DNA from: CAWGJC01 sp965276665
GTDB lineage: Bacteria > Pseudomonadota > Alphaproteobacteria > Acetobacterales > Acetobacteraceae
NCBI GenBank assembly: GCA_965276665.1
Contig: OZ255620.1
Span: forward strand, 4,154,001 to 4,218,000
Length of the DNA stretch: 64,000 nt
Reading direction: 5' to 3'
A program made the position numbers and the translations under genes. A model generated the notes under the pieces. That model was not told the origin of the DNA. It searched no databases and saw only the letters and a program-made list of their open reading frames with translations. Shown in pieces: positions 33,258-41,647 of this stretch (positions are counted from its first letter, which is position 1; each line of letters starts with the position of its first letter).

Positions 33258-33836
33258 ATGGCACGGGAACCGAGGGAAGGCCGCGGGCGCGACCGGGATC
33301 GCGACGGCGGCGACGACCTGATGGATAAGCTGGTCACGATCAACCGCGTGGCCAAGGTGGTGAAGGGTGGCCGGCGGTTCGCCTTCGCCGCCCTGGTGGT
33401 GGTGGGTGACCAGAAGGGCCGCGTCGGCTACGGCGCCGGCAAGGCGCGCGAGGTGCCGGAGGCGATCCGCAAGGCGACCGACCGGGCGAAGCGCTCGATG
33501 ATCCGCGTGCCGATGAAGGAAGGCCGGACCCTGCATCATGACGTCGAGGGGCGGTTCGGGGCCGGTCAGGTGGTGCTGCGCGCCGCTTCGCCGGGCACCG
33601 GCATCATCGCCGGCGGCCCGATGCGCGCGGTGTTCGAGACGCTCGGGATCGGCGACGTGGTCGCGAAGTCGCTCGGCAGCCGCAACCCGCACAACATGGT
33701 CAAGGCGACCTTCGCCGCGCTGCAGGGCTGCGCCAGCCCGCGCTCGGTGGCGTCCCGCCGCGGCAAGAAAGTGTCGGATATTCTCGGCAAGCGCGAAGCG
33801 GGTCCGGCGGCCACGGAGGGCGCGACCGATGCCTGA
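33258..33836 (+). CDS. rpsE: 30S ribosomal protein S5
   Basis: 192 aa. An Arg/Asp/Gly-rich N-terminal segment precedes the dsRNA-binding-like domain DDLMDKLVTINRVAKVVKGGRRFAFAALVVVGDQKGRVGYG. Signature GTGIIAGGPMRAVFETLGIGDVVAKSLGS. The last 8 bp overlap rpmD. Confidence 0.98.
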   Translation: MAREPREGRGRDRDRDGGDDLMDKLVTINRVAKVVKGGRRFAFAALVVVGDQKGRVGYGAGKAREVPEAIRKATDRAKRSMIRVPMKEGRTLHHDVEGRFGAGQVVLRAASPGTGIIAGGPMRAVFETLGIGDVVAKSLGSRNPHNMVKATFAALQGCASPRSVASRRGKKVSDILGKREAGPAATEGATDA

Positions 33837-34023
33837 ATCGCGCAAGCGCGTGCAGGTCACGCAGACCGGTTCGCCGATCGGGCGCAAGCCCGGCCAGCGG
33901 GAGACGCTGATCGGCCTCGGCCTCAACAAGATGCACAAGATGCGGGATCTCGAGGACACGCCGGCGGTGCGCGGCATGATCCGCAAGGTCGCGCATCTGG
34001 TCGCGGTGAAGGAGCTGTCCTGA
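33829..34023 (+). CDS. rpmD: 50S ribosomal protein L30
   Basis: 64 aa. KRVQVTQTGSPIGRKPGQRETLIGLGLNKMHKMRDLEDTPAVRGMIRKV is the whole family core. ATG at 33829 overlaps rpsE in another frame, a common arrangement. Confidence 0.96.
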   Translation: MPESRKRVQVTQTGSPIGRKPGQRETLIGLGLNKMHKMRDLEDTPAVRGMIRKVAHLVAVKELS

Positions 34024-34065
34024 CCGCATCCGGAGACGGGTGGTCGGGACGAGAGGAACAGGGTG

Positions 34066-34551
34066 ATGAAGCTCAACGAATTGCGCGACAATCCGGGTTC
34101 GCGTCTGAAATCGAAGCGGCTCGGCCGGGGCATCGGCTCCGGCAAGGGCAAGACCTCGGGCAAGGGCGTGAAGGGTCAGAAGGCGCGTGAGGGCGTGGCG
34201 CTCAACGGGTTCGAGGGCGGGCAGCTCCCGATCTACCGCCGTCTGCCGAAGCGTGGCTTCGTCAACATCTTCCGCAAGGAATACGCGCCGGTGAATATCG
34301 GGGCGCTCGCGCGCGCGGTCGAGGCCGGAAAGCTCGACGCGACCAGTACGATCGACGAGGACGCGCTCCGCGTTGCCGGCCTGGTGCGCGGCGGCAAGAT
34401 CGCGGGTGTGCGGCTGCTCGCGAATGGCGAGATCACTCGGGCGGTGAACGTCACCGTTTCCGGCGCCTCGGCCGCCGCCGTGCAGGCGGTGGAAAAGGCC
34501 GGAGGCTCGGTGACGGTGACGCGCAAGGAAGCGGCGCCGGTCGAGGCGTAG
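34066..34551 (+). CDS. rplO: 50S ribosomal protein L15
   Basis: 161 aa. MKLNELRDNPGSRLKSKRLGRGIGSGKGKTSGKGVKGQKAREG start, FEGGQLPIYRRLPKRGF signature. ATG at 34066 preferred over a GTG at 34063; GAGGAACAGGG ribosome-binding site. Followed by a repeat element, not directly by secY. Confidence 0.97.
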   Translation: MKLNELRDNPGSRLKSKRLGRGIGSGKGKTSGKGVKGQKAREGVALNGFEGGQLPIYRRLPKRGFVNIFRKEYAPVNIGALARAVEAGKLDATSTIDEDALRVAGLVRGGKIAGVRLLANGEITRAVNVTVSGASAAAVQAVEKAGGSVTVTRKEAAPVEA

Positions 34552-34561
34552 AGTTCAGTCA

Positions 34562-34764
34562 GGCCAAGGGCTCTGCCCCTGGACCCCGCTGGGCCTGGAG
34601 GCCCCAGATCCCCGCGACGCCGCTTCGCGCGCAGCGCAATCAACATCCGGGGCCATGTTCAGAGCCTGAGCCGCCCCCGAATGGACATTGCGACGCGCGC
34701 GAAGCGTCCATCGAAGGTCTGGGGCCGATGGCCCCAGCGGGGTCCAGGGGCAGCGCCCCCGGCC
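34562..34764. repeat. Family 1 palindromic interspersed element, copy C (between rplO and secY)
   Basis: A 203-bp imperfect inverted repeat with the same modular arms as copies A and B: CCAAGGGC..GCCCCTGG, GGGCCTGGAGGCCCC and CGCTTCGCGCG on the left; GCGCGAAGCG, TGGGGCCGATGGCCCCA and CCAGGGGC..GCCCCCGG on the right. It occupies most of the 316-bp rplO-secY spacer (34552-34867), which holds no gene. Read-through into secY would have to cross it. Confidence 0.85.
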
Positions 34765-34867
34765 TTCTCCTTCCAACGTGCTTGCCCGCACAGCGTGACA
34801 ACGGCAATGTCTGATCGGTATTCGGCCGAAGGCCGGGTGCGGCAGACCCTTCGACGAGGACAGGCGC

Positions 34868-36214
34868 ATGGCCTCAGCGGCCGAACAGCTCGCGGCTAAT
34901 CTGAATCTCGGGGTCTTTTCGAAGGCGACCGAGCTCAAGAAGCGCATCTGGTTCACCCTCGGCGCGCTGATCGTGTTCCGCGTCGGGACCTACATCCCGG
35001 TTCCCGGCGTCGATGCGACGGTGATGGGGCAGATGCTGCAGCAGAATGGCGGCGGCATTCTCGGCATGTTCGACATGTTCACCGGCGGCGCGCTCGGCCG
35101 GATGACGGTCTTCGCGCTGAACATCATGCCCTACATCAGCGCCAGCATCATCGTGCAGCTGATGGCCGCGGCGATCCCGTCCCTCGAGACCCTCAAGAAG
35201 GAGGGCGAGGCGGGGCGGAAGAAGATGAACCAGTATACCCGGTATCTCACCGTGGTGATCGCGCTGTTCCAGTCCTACGGCATCGCCGTCGGGCTCGAGA
35301 GCATGCGCACCCAGGCTGGGCTGGCCGCGGTGATCGATCCGGGCATGTTCTTCCGCTTCTCCTGCGTGGTGACCCTTGTCGGCGGCACCATGTTCCTGAT
35401 GTGGCTCGGCGAGCAGATCACCGCCCGGGGGGTGGGCAACGGAACCAGCCTGATCATCTTCGCCGGCATCGTGGCGAACCTGCCGCATGCGATGGCGAAC
35501 CTTCTCGAGCTCGGGCACACGGGCGCGCTGTCGCCGATATTCATCGTCGCCTTTCTGGTGATCGCGGTGGCGGTGATCGGGTTCATCGTGTTCATGGAGC
35601 GGGCGCAGCGGCGGATCCCGGTACAGTACCCGAAGCGCCAGGTCGGCAACCGTATGTTCGGCGGCGACTCCACCCATATGCCGCTCAAGCTGAACACGGC
35701 GGGCGTCATCCCGCCGATCTTCGCGAGCTCGATCCTGCTGATCCCGGCGACGATCTCCGGCTTCGCGCGGAATTCCGGCCCGGGCTGGCTCAGCACCATC
35801 TCCGGCGCGCTGGCGCACGGGCAGCCGCTCTACATGGCGCTCTACGCCGCGATGATCATCTTCTTCTCCTATTTCTACACCGCCGTGGTGTTCAACCCGC
35901 AGGAAACGGCGGACAATCTCAAGAAATATGGCGGCTTCATCCCGGGCATCCGCCCGGGCTCGGCGACGGCGGATTACTTCGACACCGTGCTGACGCGGCT
36001 GACCACGGTGGGCGCTCTCTATGTCGCGATCGTCTGCCTGCTGCCCGAGATCCTCATCAGCCATTACGGCGTGCCGTTCTATTTCGGCGGCACCAGCCTG
36101 ATGATCGTGGTGTCGGTGACGATGGACACGGTGACGCAGGTGCAATCGCATCTGCTGGCGCATCAATATGAGGGGCTCATCCGCAAGAGCCGGGTGCGAG
36201 GGCGGAGCAGGTGA
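34868..36214 (+). CDS. secY: Preprotein translocase subunit SecY
   Basis: Channel subunit of the Sec translocon; 448 aa with ten predicted membrane segments. MFDMFTGGALGRMTVFALNIMPYISASIIVQL (TM2 region), GVGNGTSLIIFAGIVANLP, KLNTAGVIPPIFASSILLIPATI and the cytoplasmic loop VVFNPQETADNLKKYGGFIPGIRPG carrying conserved Arg residues for SecA contact. ATG at 34868 with CGAGGACAGGCGC upstream. Its stop overlaps adk (GTGA). Confidence 0.98.
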   Translation: MASAAEQLAANLNLGVFSKATELKKRIWFTLGALIVFRVGTYIPVPGVDATVMGQMLQQNGGGILGMFDMFTGGALGRMTVFALNIMPYISASIIVQLMAAAIPSLETLKKEGEAGRKKMNQYTRYLTVVIALFQSYGIAVGLESMRTQAGLAAVIDPGMFFRFSCVVTLVGGTMFLMWLGEQITARGVGNGTSLIIFAGIVANLPHAMANLLELGHTGALSPIFIVAFLVIAVAVIGFIVFMERAQRRIPVQYPKRQVGNRMFGGDSTHMPLKLNTAGVIPPIFASSILLIPATISGFARNSGPGWLSTISGALAHGQPLYMALYAAMIIFFSYFYTAVVFNPQETADNLKKYGGFIPGIRPGSATADYFDTVLTRLTTVGALYVAIVCLLPEILISHYGVPFYFGGTSLMIVVSVTMDTVTQVQSHLLAHQYEGLIRKSRVRGRSR

Positions 36215-36885
36215 ATCTGATCCTTCTCGGGCCGCCCGGGGCGGGCAAGGGAACTCAGGCGAAACGACTGGAGCAGCGCCAAGGCGTCGTGCAGATCGCG
36301 ACCGGGGACATGCTGCGCAGCGAGGTCGCGGCCGGCACCGAGATCGGCCGTCAGGCGCGTGCGATCATGGAGGCGGGCCATCTCGTCTCCGACGACGTGA
36401 TCATCCGTATGCTGGCGGCCCGGGTGGACCGGCCGGATGCACGGCGGGGCTTCATTCTCGACGGGTTTCCACGGACCGTGCCGCAGGCCGTCGCGCTCGA
36501 CACGATGCTGCGCGAGAAAGGAATGCGTCTCGATGCGGTAATCGAGCTCAAGGTCGACGATGCGGCGCTGACCGACCGCATCGCCGGCCGCTACAGCTGC
36601 GCCAAATGCGGCGCCAGCTATCACGATCAGTTCCGCTCCCCCGCCGTCGCAGGGGTGTGCGATGCGTGCGGCAGCCGGGAGTTCATCCGCCGTGCCGATG
36701 ACAGCCGCGAGACGGTGGGAGCCCGGCTGGCCGCCTATCACCGGCAGACGGCGCCGATCCTGCCGCACTACGCCGCCCAGGGCCGGTTTCACACGGTCGA
36801 CGGCATGGCGGAGATCGACGAGGTCACGCAGCAGATTGAGGCGCTGCTCGTCGGACTTGCCGCGCATCAGGGGGCGTCCGCTTGA
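36211..36885 (+). CDS. adk: Adenylate kinase
   Basis: ATP + AMP to 2 ADP; 224 aa, long-LID type. P-loop GPPGAGKGT (residues 7-15), AMP-binding LVSDDVIIRML and GFPRT, and a LID domain with four cysteines (CAKC and CDAC) likely to bind zinc, uncommon in Gram-negative adenylate kinases outside alphaproteobacteria. GTG at 36211 overlaps secY by 4 bp. Confidence 0.97.
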   Translation: MNLILLGPPGAGKGTQAKRLEQRQGVVQIATGDMLRSEVAAGTEIGRQARAIMEAGHLVSDDVIIRMLAARVDRPDARRGFILDGFPRTVPQAVALDTMLREKGMRLDAVIELKVDDAALTDRIAGRYSCAKCGASYHDQFRSPAVAGVCDACGSREFIRRADDSRETVGARLAAYHRQTAPILPHYAAQGRFHTVDGMAEIDEVTQQIEALLVGLAAHQGASA

Positions 36886-36911
36886 CCTCGCGAAATGTTG
36901 ATCACGGCGCG

Positions 36912-36939
36912 TTGACTGCCGCGGTTCCGTCGCTATAGT
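36912..36939 (+). promoter_or_regulatory. Strong sigma-70-type promoter before rpsM (alpha operon)
   Basis: TTGACT (36912-36917), 16-bp spacer, TATAGT (36934-36939). It is the best promoter match in the ribosomal-protein region and lies in the 159-bp adk-rpsM spacer, so rpsM-rpsK-rpoA-rplQ can be transcribed independently of the spc operon. Leader about 100 nt. Confidence 0.72.
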
Positions 36940-37044
36940 GCGCGCCCTTGGCGACTCTTCGGGTGTCGCCGGAATTTCATTGTATCGGGCCGATCACGGC
37001 CGATCAGGGCTCGCCGCGGGGCGGGTCGACCAGGAGAAGCAGGC

Positions 37045-37422
<378 letters not shown>

Positions 37423-37541
37423 GCGGCTCCCGCCGCCGAATGCCACCTGAGCCGAACGGCGTCCGAATCAAACGGCGTCCGCACTGAACTTTGCCGCGTC
37501 CGCAGCGTCGGGCGCGGCGCTGAACCAATGGGGTCATGACC

Positions 37542-37937
37542 ATGGCGAAGCCCGCCACCACCACGCGCCCGCGCCGCAAGGAGCGGAAGAACATCACCTC
37601 CGGCGTGGCGCATGTCGCGGCGACGTTCAACAACACGATGATCACCATCACCGACGCGCAAGGCAACACCATCGCCTGGTCGTCCTCCGGCAGCCAGGGT
37701 TTCAAGGGCAGCCGGAAATCGACGCCCTACGCCGCCCAGGTCGCGGCCGAGGATGCCGGCAAGAAGGCCCGCGAGCATGGAATGGAAACGCTCGAAATCG
37801 AGGTCAGCGGACCGGGCTCGGGCCGCGAGAGCGCGTTGCGCGCCTTGCAGGCCGTTGGCTTCGCCATCACGGCGATCCGCGACATGACCCCGATCCCACA
37901 TAATGGCTGCCGTCCGCGCAAGCGGCGGCGGGTGTGA
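37542..37937 (+). CDS. rpsK: 30S ribosomal protein S11
   Basis: 131 aa. KNITSGVAHVAATFNNTMITITDAQGNTIAWSSSGSQGFKGSRKSTPYAAQVAAEDA core; ends GCRPRKRRRV. ATG at 37542 has better spacing from GGGG than the in-frame ATG at 37536. The preceding 119-bp spacer contains a direct repeat of AACGGCGTCCG. Confidence 0.97.
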   Translation: MAKPATTTRPRRKERKNITSGVAHVAATFNNTMITITDAQGNTIAWSSSGSQGFKGSRKSTPYAAQVAAEDAGKKAREHGMETLEIEVSGPGSGRESALRALQAVGFAITAIRDMTPIPHNGCRPRKRRRV

Positions 37938-37947
37938 AGGGAACCCC

Positions 37948-39030
37948 ATGTCCGAAATCGGAAGCGCGGTACGCGCCCCCTCCGCCCTGCGACTTGGCAT
38001 GCGCCAGGACGCGGTAATTCAGAAGAACTGGCAATCGCTGATCAAGCCGGAAAAGCTCAATCTCGAGTCCGGTGCCGACCGTTCTCGGGTCGCGACGCTG
38101 ATCGCCGAGCCGCTCGAGCGCGGCTTCGGCATGACGCTCGGCAACGCCATCCGCCGCATCCTGCTCTCCTCCCTGCAGGGCGCCGCGGTGACGGCGGTGC
38201 AGATCGACGGCGTGCTGCATGAGTTCAGCAGCATCGCCGGCGTCCGCGAGGACGTGACCGACATCGTGCTCAACATCAAGCAGCTGGCGCTTCGCATGCA
38301 TGGCGAGGGGCCGAAGCGCATGGTGCTGACCGCGACCGGGCCGGGCGAGGTGAAGGCCGGGCAGATCCAGGCCGGGCACGACATCGAGATCATGAACCCC
38401 GATCTCGTGATCTGCACGCTCGATGACGGCGTGAAGCTCGGCATGGAGCTCACCGTCGATATCGGCCGCGGCTATGTGGCGGCGGCGGCGAATCGGCAGG
38501 AGGATTCGCCGATCGGCCTGATCCCGGTCGATGCGATCTACGCGCCGGTAAGGCGCGTCTCCTATCGCGTCGAGCCGACCCGTGTGGGCCAGGTGACCGA
38601 TTACGACAAACTGCTGCTGACCGTGGAGACCAATGGCGCGGTGTCCCCCGAGGATGCGGTGGCGCTCGCCGCTCGCATCCTGCAGGACCAGCTGCAGCTC
38701 TTCATCAATTTCGACGAGCCGCAGCAGGTCCGGGCGGAGGAGCCGCAGGACGATCTGCCGTTCAACCGCAACCTGCTCCGCAAGGTGGACGAGCTCGAGC
38801 TCTCGGTGCGCAGCGCGAACTGCCTGAAGAACGACAACATCGTCTATATCGGCGACCTCGTGCAGAAGACGGAGCAGGAGATGCTGCGGACGCCGAATTT
38901 CGGCCGCAAGTCGCTGAACGAGATCAAGGAAGTGCTGACCTCGATGGGATTGTCGCTCGGCATGAGCGTCCCCGGCTGGCCGCCGGAGAACATCGAGGAT
39001 CTGGCGAAGCGGCTCGACGAGCCGTTCTGA
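37948..39030 (+). CDS. rpoA: DNA-directed RNA polymerase subunit alpha
   Basis: 360 aa; N-terminal assembly domain (ATLIAEPLERGFGMTLGNAIRRILLSSLQGAAVT) and C-terminal DNA-contacting domain (VDELELSVRSANCLKNDNIVYIGDLVQKTEQEMLRTPNFGRKSLNEIKEVL). The alpha-CTD Arg and helix-hairpin-helix residues are conserved. ATG at 37948 with a GAAGGGA ribosome-binding site; the N-terminus is about 25 residues longer than E. coli RpoA. Confidence 0.98.
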   Translation: MSEIGSAVRAPSALRLGMRQDAVIQKNWQSLIKPEKLNLESGADRSRVATLIAEPLERGFGMTLGNAIRRILLSSLQGAAVTAVQIDGVLHEFSSIAGVREDVTDIVLNIKQLALRMHGEGPKRMVLTATGPGEVKAGQIQAGHDIEIMNPDLVICTLDDGVKLGMELTVDIGRGYVAAAANRQEDSPIGLIPVDAIYAPVRRVSYRVEPTRVGQVTDYDKLLLTVETNGAVSPEDAVALAARILQDQLQLFINFDEPQQVRAEEPQDDLPFNRNLLRKVDELELSVRSANCLKNDNIVYIGDLVQKTEQEMLRTPNFGRKSLNEIKEVLTSMGLSLGMSVPGWPPENIEDLAKRLDEPF

Positions 39031-39045
39031 CGAAGGAAGCGACCC

Positions 39046-39462
39046 ATGCGTCACGGAGTTGCCGGCCGCAAGCTCGGCGTCACATCCACCCACCGCATCG
39101 CCATGTTCCGCAACATGGCGGCGGCGCTGATCAAGCACGAGCAGATCACCACAACTCTGCCGAAGGCCAAGGAGCTGCGGCCGGTGGCCGAGAAGCTGAT
39201 CACCCTCGGCAAGCGCGGCGGGCTGCATGCCCGCCGGCAGGCCTATGCCGAGCTGCGTGACGATGTGGTCGTCGGCAAGCTGTTCGGCGCTTTGGCCGAG
39301 CGCTATCGCACGCGGCCCGGCGGCTACACGCGGGTGTTGAAAGCCGGCATCCGCTACGGCGATGCGGCCAGCATGGCGGTGATCGAGCTGGTGGACCGCG
39401 ATCCGGCGGCGAAGGGCCTCGATAGCGGTCCGAAGCAGGAAGTCGCCGACACAGAAGACTGA
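39046..39462 (+). CDS. rplQ: 50S ribosomal protein L17
   Basis: 138 aa. MRHGVAGRKLGVTSTHRIAMFRNMAAALIKHEQITTTLPKAKELRPVAEKLITLGKRG is the family N-terminal half; a short acidic tail follows. It closes the alpha operon, 5 bp before the next, unrelated-looking gene. Confidence 0.98.
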   Translation: MRHGVAGRKLGVTSTHRIAMFRNMAAALIKHEQITTTLPKAKELRPVAEKLITLGKRGGLHARRQAYAELRDDVVVGKLFGALAERYRTRPGGYTRVLKAGIRYGDAASMAVIELVDRDPAAKGLDSGPKQEVADTED

Positions 39463-39467
39463 GCCGC

Positions 39468-39950
39468 ATGATGTTCCTGCCGCGTCTCGCGGCTGCGGCA
39501 GGCGCCTTCCTCGCACTCATCGCGGTGGCCGAGGCTGCGGGCGGGACGGTGCATCTCACGCTGATCGATGCGCTTTCCAATGACGAGGTGGCGGAGGACA
39601 CCACCATTTTCGTCAATGGCGAGCAGGTCGCGCATTTCCGCCTGACGCCGGACCACCGTGCGGCCAGCGTGGATGCCGAGATCGCCGCCGCGTCGCATTA
39701 CGAATACGCGCTCTGCGGCACCGCCACGGTAAAGGCGGCGAATGGCGAGCAGACGGAGCGGCGGGTCAACGACAGCGGCACGATCGCCGACCCGGACGGC
39801 CGCGCGTTCAGCGCGTTCACGCAGAACTACACGGCGTTCTTCCTCGTCGACGTGACGGAGGACAAGCCGCACACCTCGATCGCGATGCATCTCGGCCCGC
39901 GCTGCGTCGGGCCGGTCGCGGAGAAACAAAGTCGATCGGGATCGGGTTAG
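39468..39950 (+). CDS. Unrecognised exported protein
   Basis: 160 aa, no family recognised. Residues 1 to about 24 form a signal peptide (MMFLPRLAAAAGAFLALIAVAEA), giving a mature protein that begins near GGTVHLTLIDALSNDE. The mature part alternates hydrophobic and polar residues as in a beta-sandwich and has exactly two cysteines (ALCGTA and PRCVGP) that could form a disulfide. It starts 5 bp after rplQ (second in-frame ATG at 39471) and overlaps the convergent transporter gene by 4 bp, so it is probably transcribed with the alpha operon. Function unknown. Confidence 0.75.
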   Translation: MMFLPRLAAAAGAFLALIAVAEAAGGTVHLTLIDALSNDEVAEDTTIFVNGEQVAHFRLTPDHRAASVDAEIAAASHYEYALCGTATVKAANGEQTERRVNDSGTIADPDGRAFSAFTQNYTAFFLVDVTEDKPHTSIAMHLGPRCVGPVAEKQSRSGSG

Positions 39951-41647
39951 CCGCCTCCCAGATAGGCCGAGAGCACGCGCTGATCCGCGCTGATGGCGGC
40001 AGGCGTGCCGTCGGCGATCAGTTTTCCCGCCTCAAGGCAGATGATCCGTTCCACGAGAGGGCGGAGAAAACCGAGATCGTGCTCGATGATGAGCAGCGCG
40101 ACGCCGGCGCTGGCGAGGTCGCGAAGGCAACGGGCGAGGGCGGTCCGTTCGTCCTGGTCCAGCCCGGCGGCGGGTTCGTCGAGCAGCAGCAGGCGCGGGT
40201 GACGAGCGAGGGCACGGGCGATTTCGACACGCCGGCGCGGCCCGGTGGCGAGGGCGCCGGCACGTTGATGCGCGTACGGCGTGGCGCCGAGCAGCGCGAG
40301 CAAGGAGAGGGCGGTCCGGCGGCCCTGCGCGAGCGTGCCGTGGCAGGCGAGGGCGACGGCATCGCACGCGGTCATCTCGGGAAGCAGGAAGGCCGACTGG
40401 AAACTGCGCGCCAGGCCGAGCCGGGCGATGCGATGCGACGGTTGGCGGGTGATATCGGTCCCATCGAGGTGGATCCGGCCGGATTCGGCCGGCGTGAGGC
40501 CGGAGATCGCATTCAGCAATGTCGTCTTGCCAGAACCGTTCGGGCCGATCAGCCCGGCCATCTCGCCGGCGCGCAGGCGGAAGGAAACGCCGGCCAGAGC
40601 GCGGACGCCGCCGAAGCTGCGGGTAAGATTGTCCACGACAAGGACAGGATCGGAATTGGGGCTCGCGTCCGACCATGCGGCCGGAACAGCCGGATTGGGC
40701 GGCGGCGGCGGCCTGGGCGGGATCCAACGCTGCGCCAGCCGCTCGACGGCGCCGATCAGGCCGCCCGGCACCGCGATCACCACCAGCAGCAGCACCGCGC
40801 CATAGGCGAGCAGCGCCGCACCCTGCAACGCGCGGACCCATTCCGGCAATTCGACTACCAGCACCGCGCCGGCGATCGCGCCGGCGACCCGCGTCGGGCT
40901 GCCGATCACCACGATCGCCAGGCATGTGACCATGATCGGAAAGCCGAGGATATCGGGGGAGATCACCCCCACCACATGCGCATAGAGCGAGCCCGCCAGC
41001 CCGGCATACAGCGCGCCGGCGACGAAGGCGCCGAATCGGAGCCGCGCGGGGTCGAGGCCGATCGCCTGGGCGACGGCCGCGTTGCCACGAACCATCGCGA
41101 ACGCACCGCCAAGCCGTCCGCGGAGCGTTCCCCAAGCGGCACCGGCGCCGAGCGCCACGAAACCCCAGACAAAGCCAAGGGATGGCCAGCCCTCTCGCGC
41201 CGGCAGGGTGCCGATGCCGCCGATCCCGTTCGCCCCGCCGGTCAGCCCCTCCCATTGCGTGACGACCAGCAGGGCGATCTGCGCGATGATCAGCGTGGCG
41301 AGGGCAAAGTAATGCGTCTGCAGCCGCAGCACCGGCGCTGCGGTGAGAGCGGCGAGCAGCAGCGGCGCGCCCAGGCTGAACGGCAGGGCGGCGCCGAAGC
41401 CGAGCCCCCAGCGCGTGTCGAGAATGGCGGAGACATAGGCGCCGATCCCCATGAACGCACCCTGCGAGAGCGCCAGCGCGCCGGCATGTCCGAAGACGAG
41501 CTGATAGCCGATCGCGGCCAAGGCATAGATGCCGGCGATCTCCAGCACATGCAGTTGGTAGCTGGAGCCGCCGATCAGCACGGAAGCGGCCAGGCAGGCG
41601 CCGAGCAGGGCGAGGGCGAGCGGGACCGCTCTTCTGCCGCCGGTCAT
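39947..41647 (-). CDS. Fused branched-chain amino-acid-type ABC transporter permease/ATPase (LivM-LivG)
   Basis: 566 aa fusion. Residues 1 to about 310 are a LivM-type membrane domain (YALAAIGYQLVFGHAGALALSQGAFMGIGAYV; ANGIGGI; IAVPGGLIGAVERL). A Pro-rich linker (PPRPPPPPNP) joins a LivG-type ATPase from about residue 335: Walker A GPNGSGKTT, Q-loop, signature region LATGPRRRVEIARAL and Walker B LLLLDEPAAGLD, followed by a switch His in IIEHDLGFL. The signature lacks the usual Gln and is degenerate. The start (ATG 41647) overlaps livH by 4 bp. No separate LivF ATPase is present nearby. Confidence 0.9.
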   Translation of the reverse strand: MTGGRRAVPLALALLGACLAASVLIGGSSYQLHVLEIAGIYALAAIGYQLVFGHAGALALSQGAFMGIGAYVSAILDTRWGLGFGAALPFSLGAPLLLAALTAAPVLRLQTHYFALATLIIAQIALLVVTQWEGLTGGANGIGGIGTLPAREGWPSLGFVWGFVALGAGAAWGTLRGRLGGAFAMVRGNAAVAQAIGLDPARLRFGAFVAGALYAGLAGSLYAHVVGVISPDILGFPIMVTCLAIVVIGSPTRVAGAIAGAVLVVELPEWVRALQGAALLAYGAVLLLVVIAVPGGLIGAVERLAQRWIPPRPPPPPNPAVPAAWSDASPNSDPVLVVDNLTRSFGGVRALAGVSFRLRAGEMAGLIGPNGSGKTTLLNAISGLTPAESGRIHLDGTDITRQPSHRIARLGLARSFQSAFLLPEMTACDAVALACHGTLAQGRRTALSLLALLGATPYAHQRAGALATGPRRRVEIARALARHPRLLLLDEPAAGLDQDERTALARCLRDLASAGVALLIIEHDLGFLRPLVERIICLEAGKLIADGTPAAISADQRVLSAYLGGG

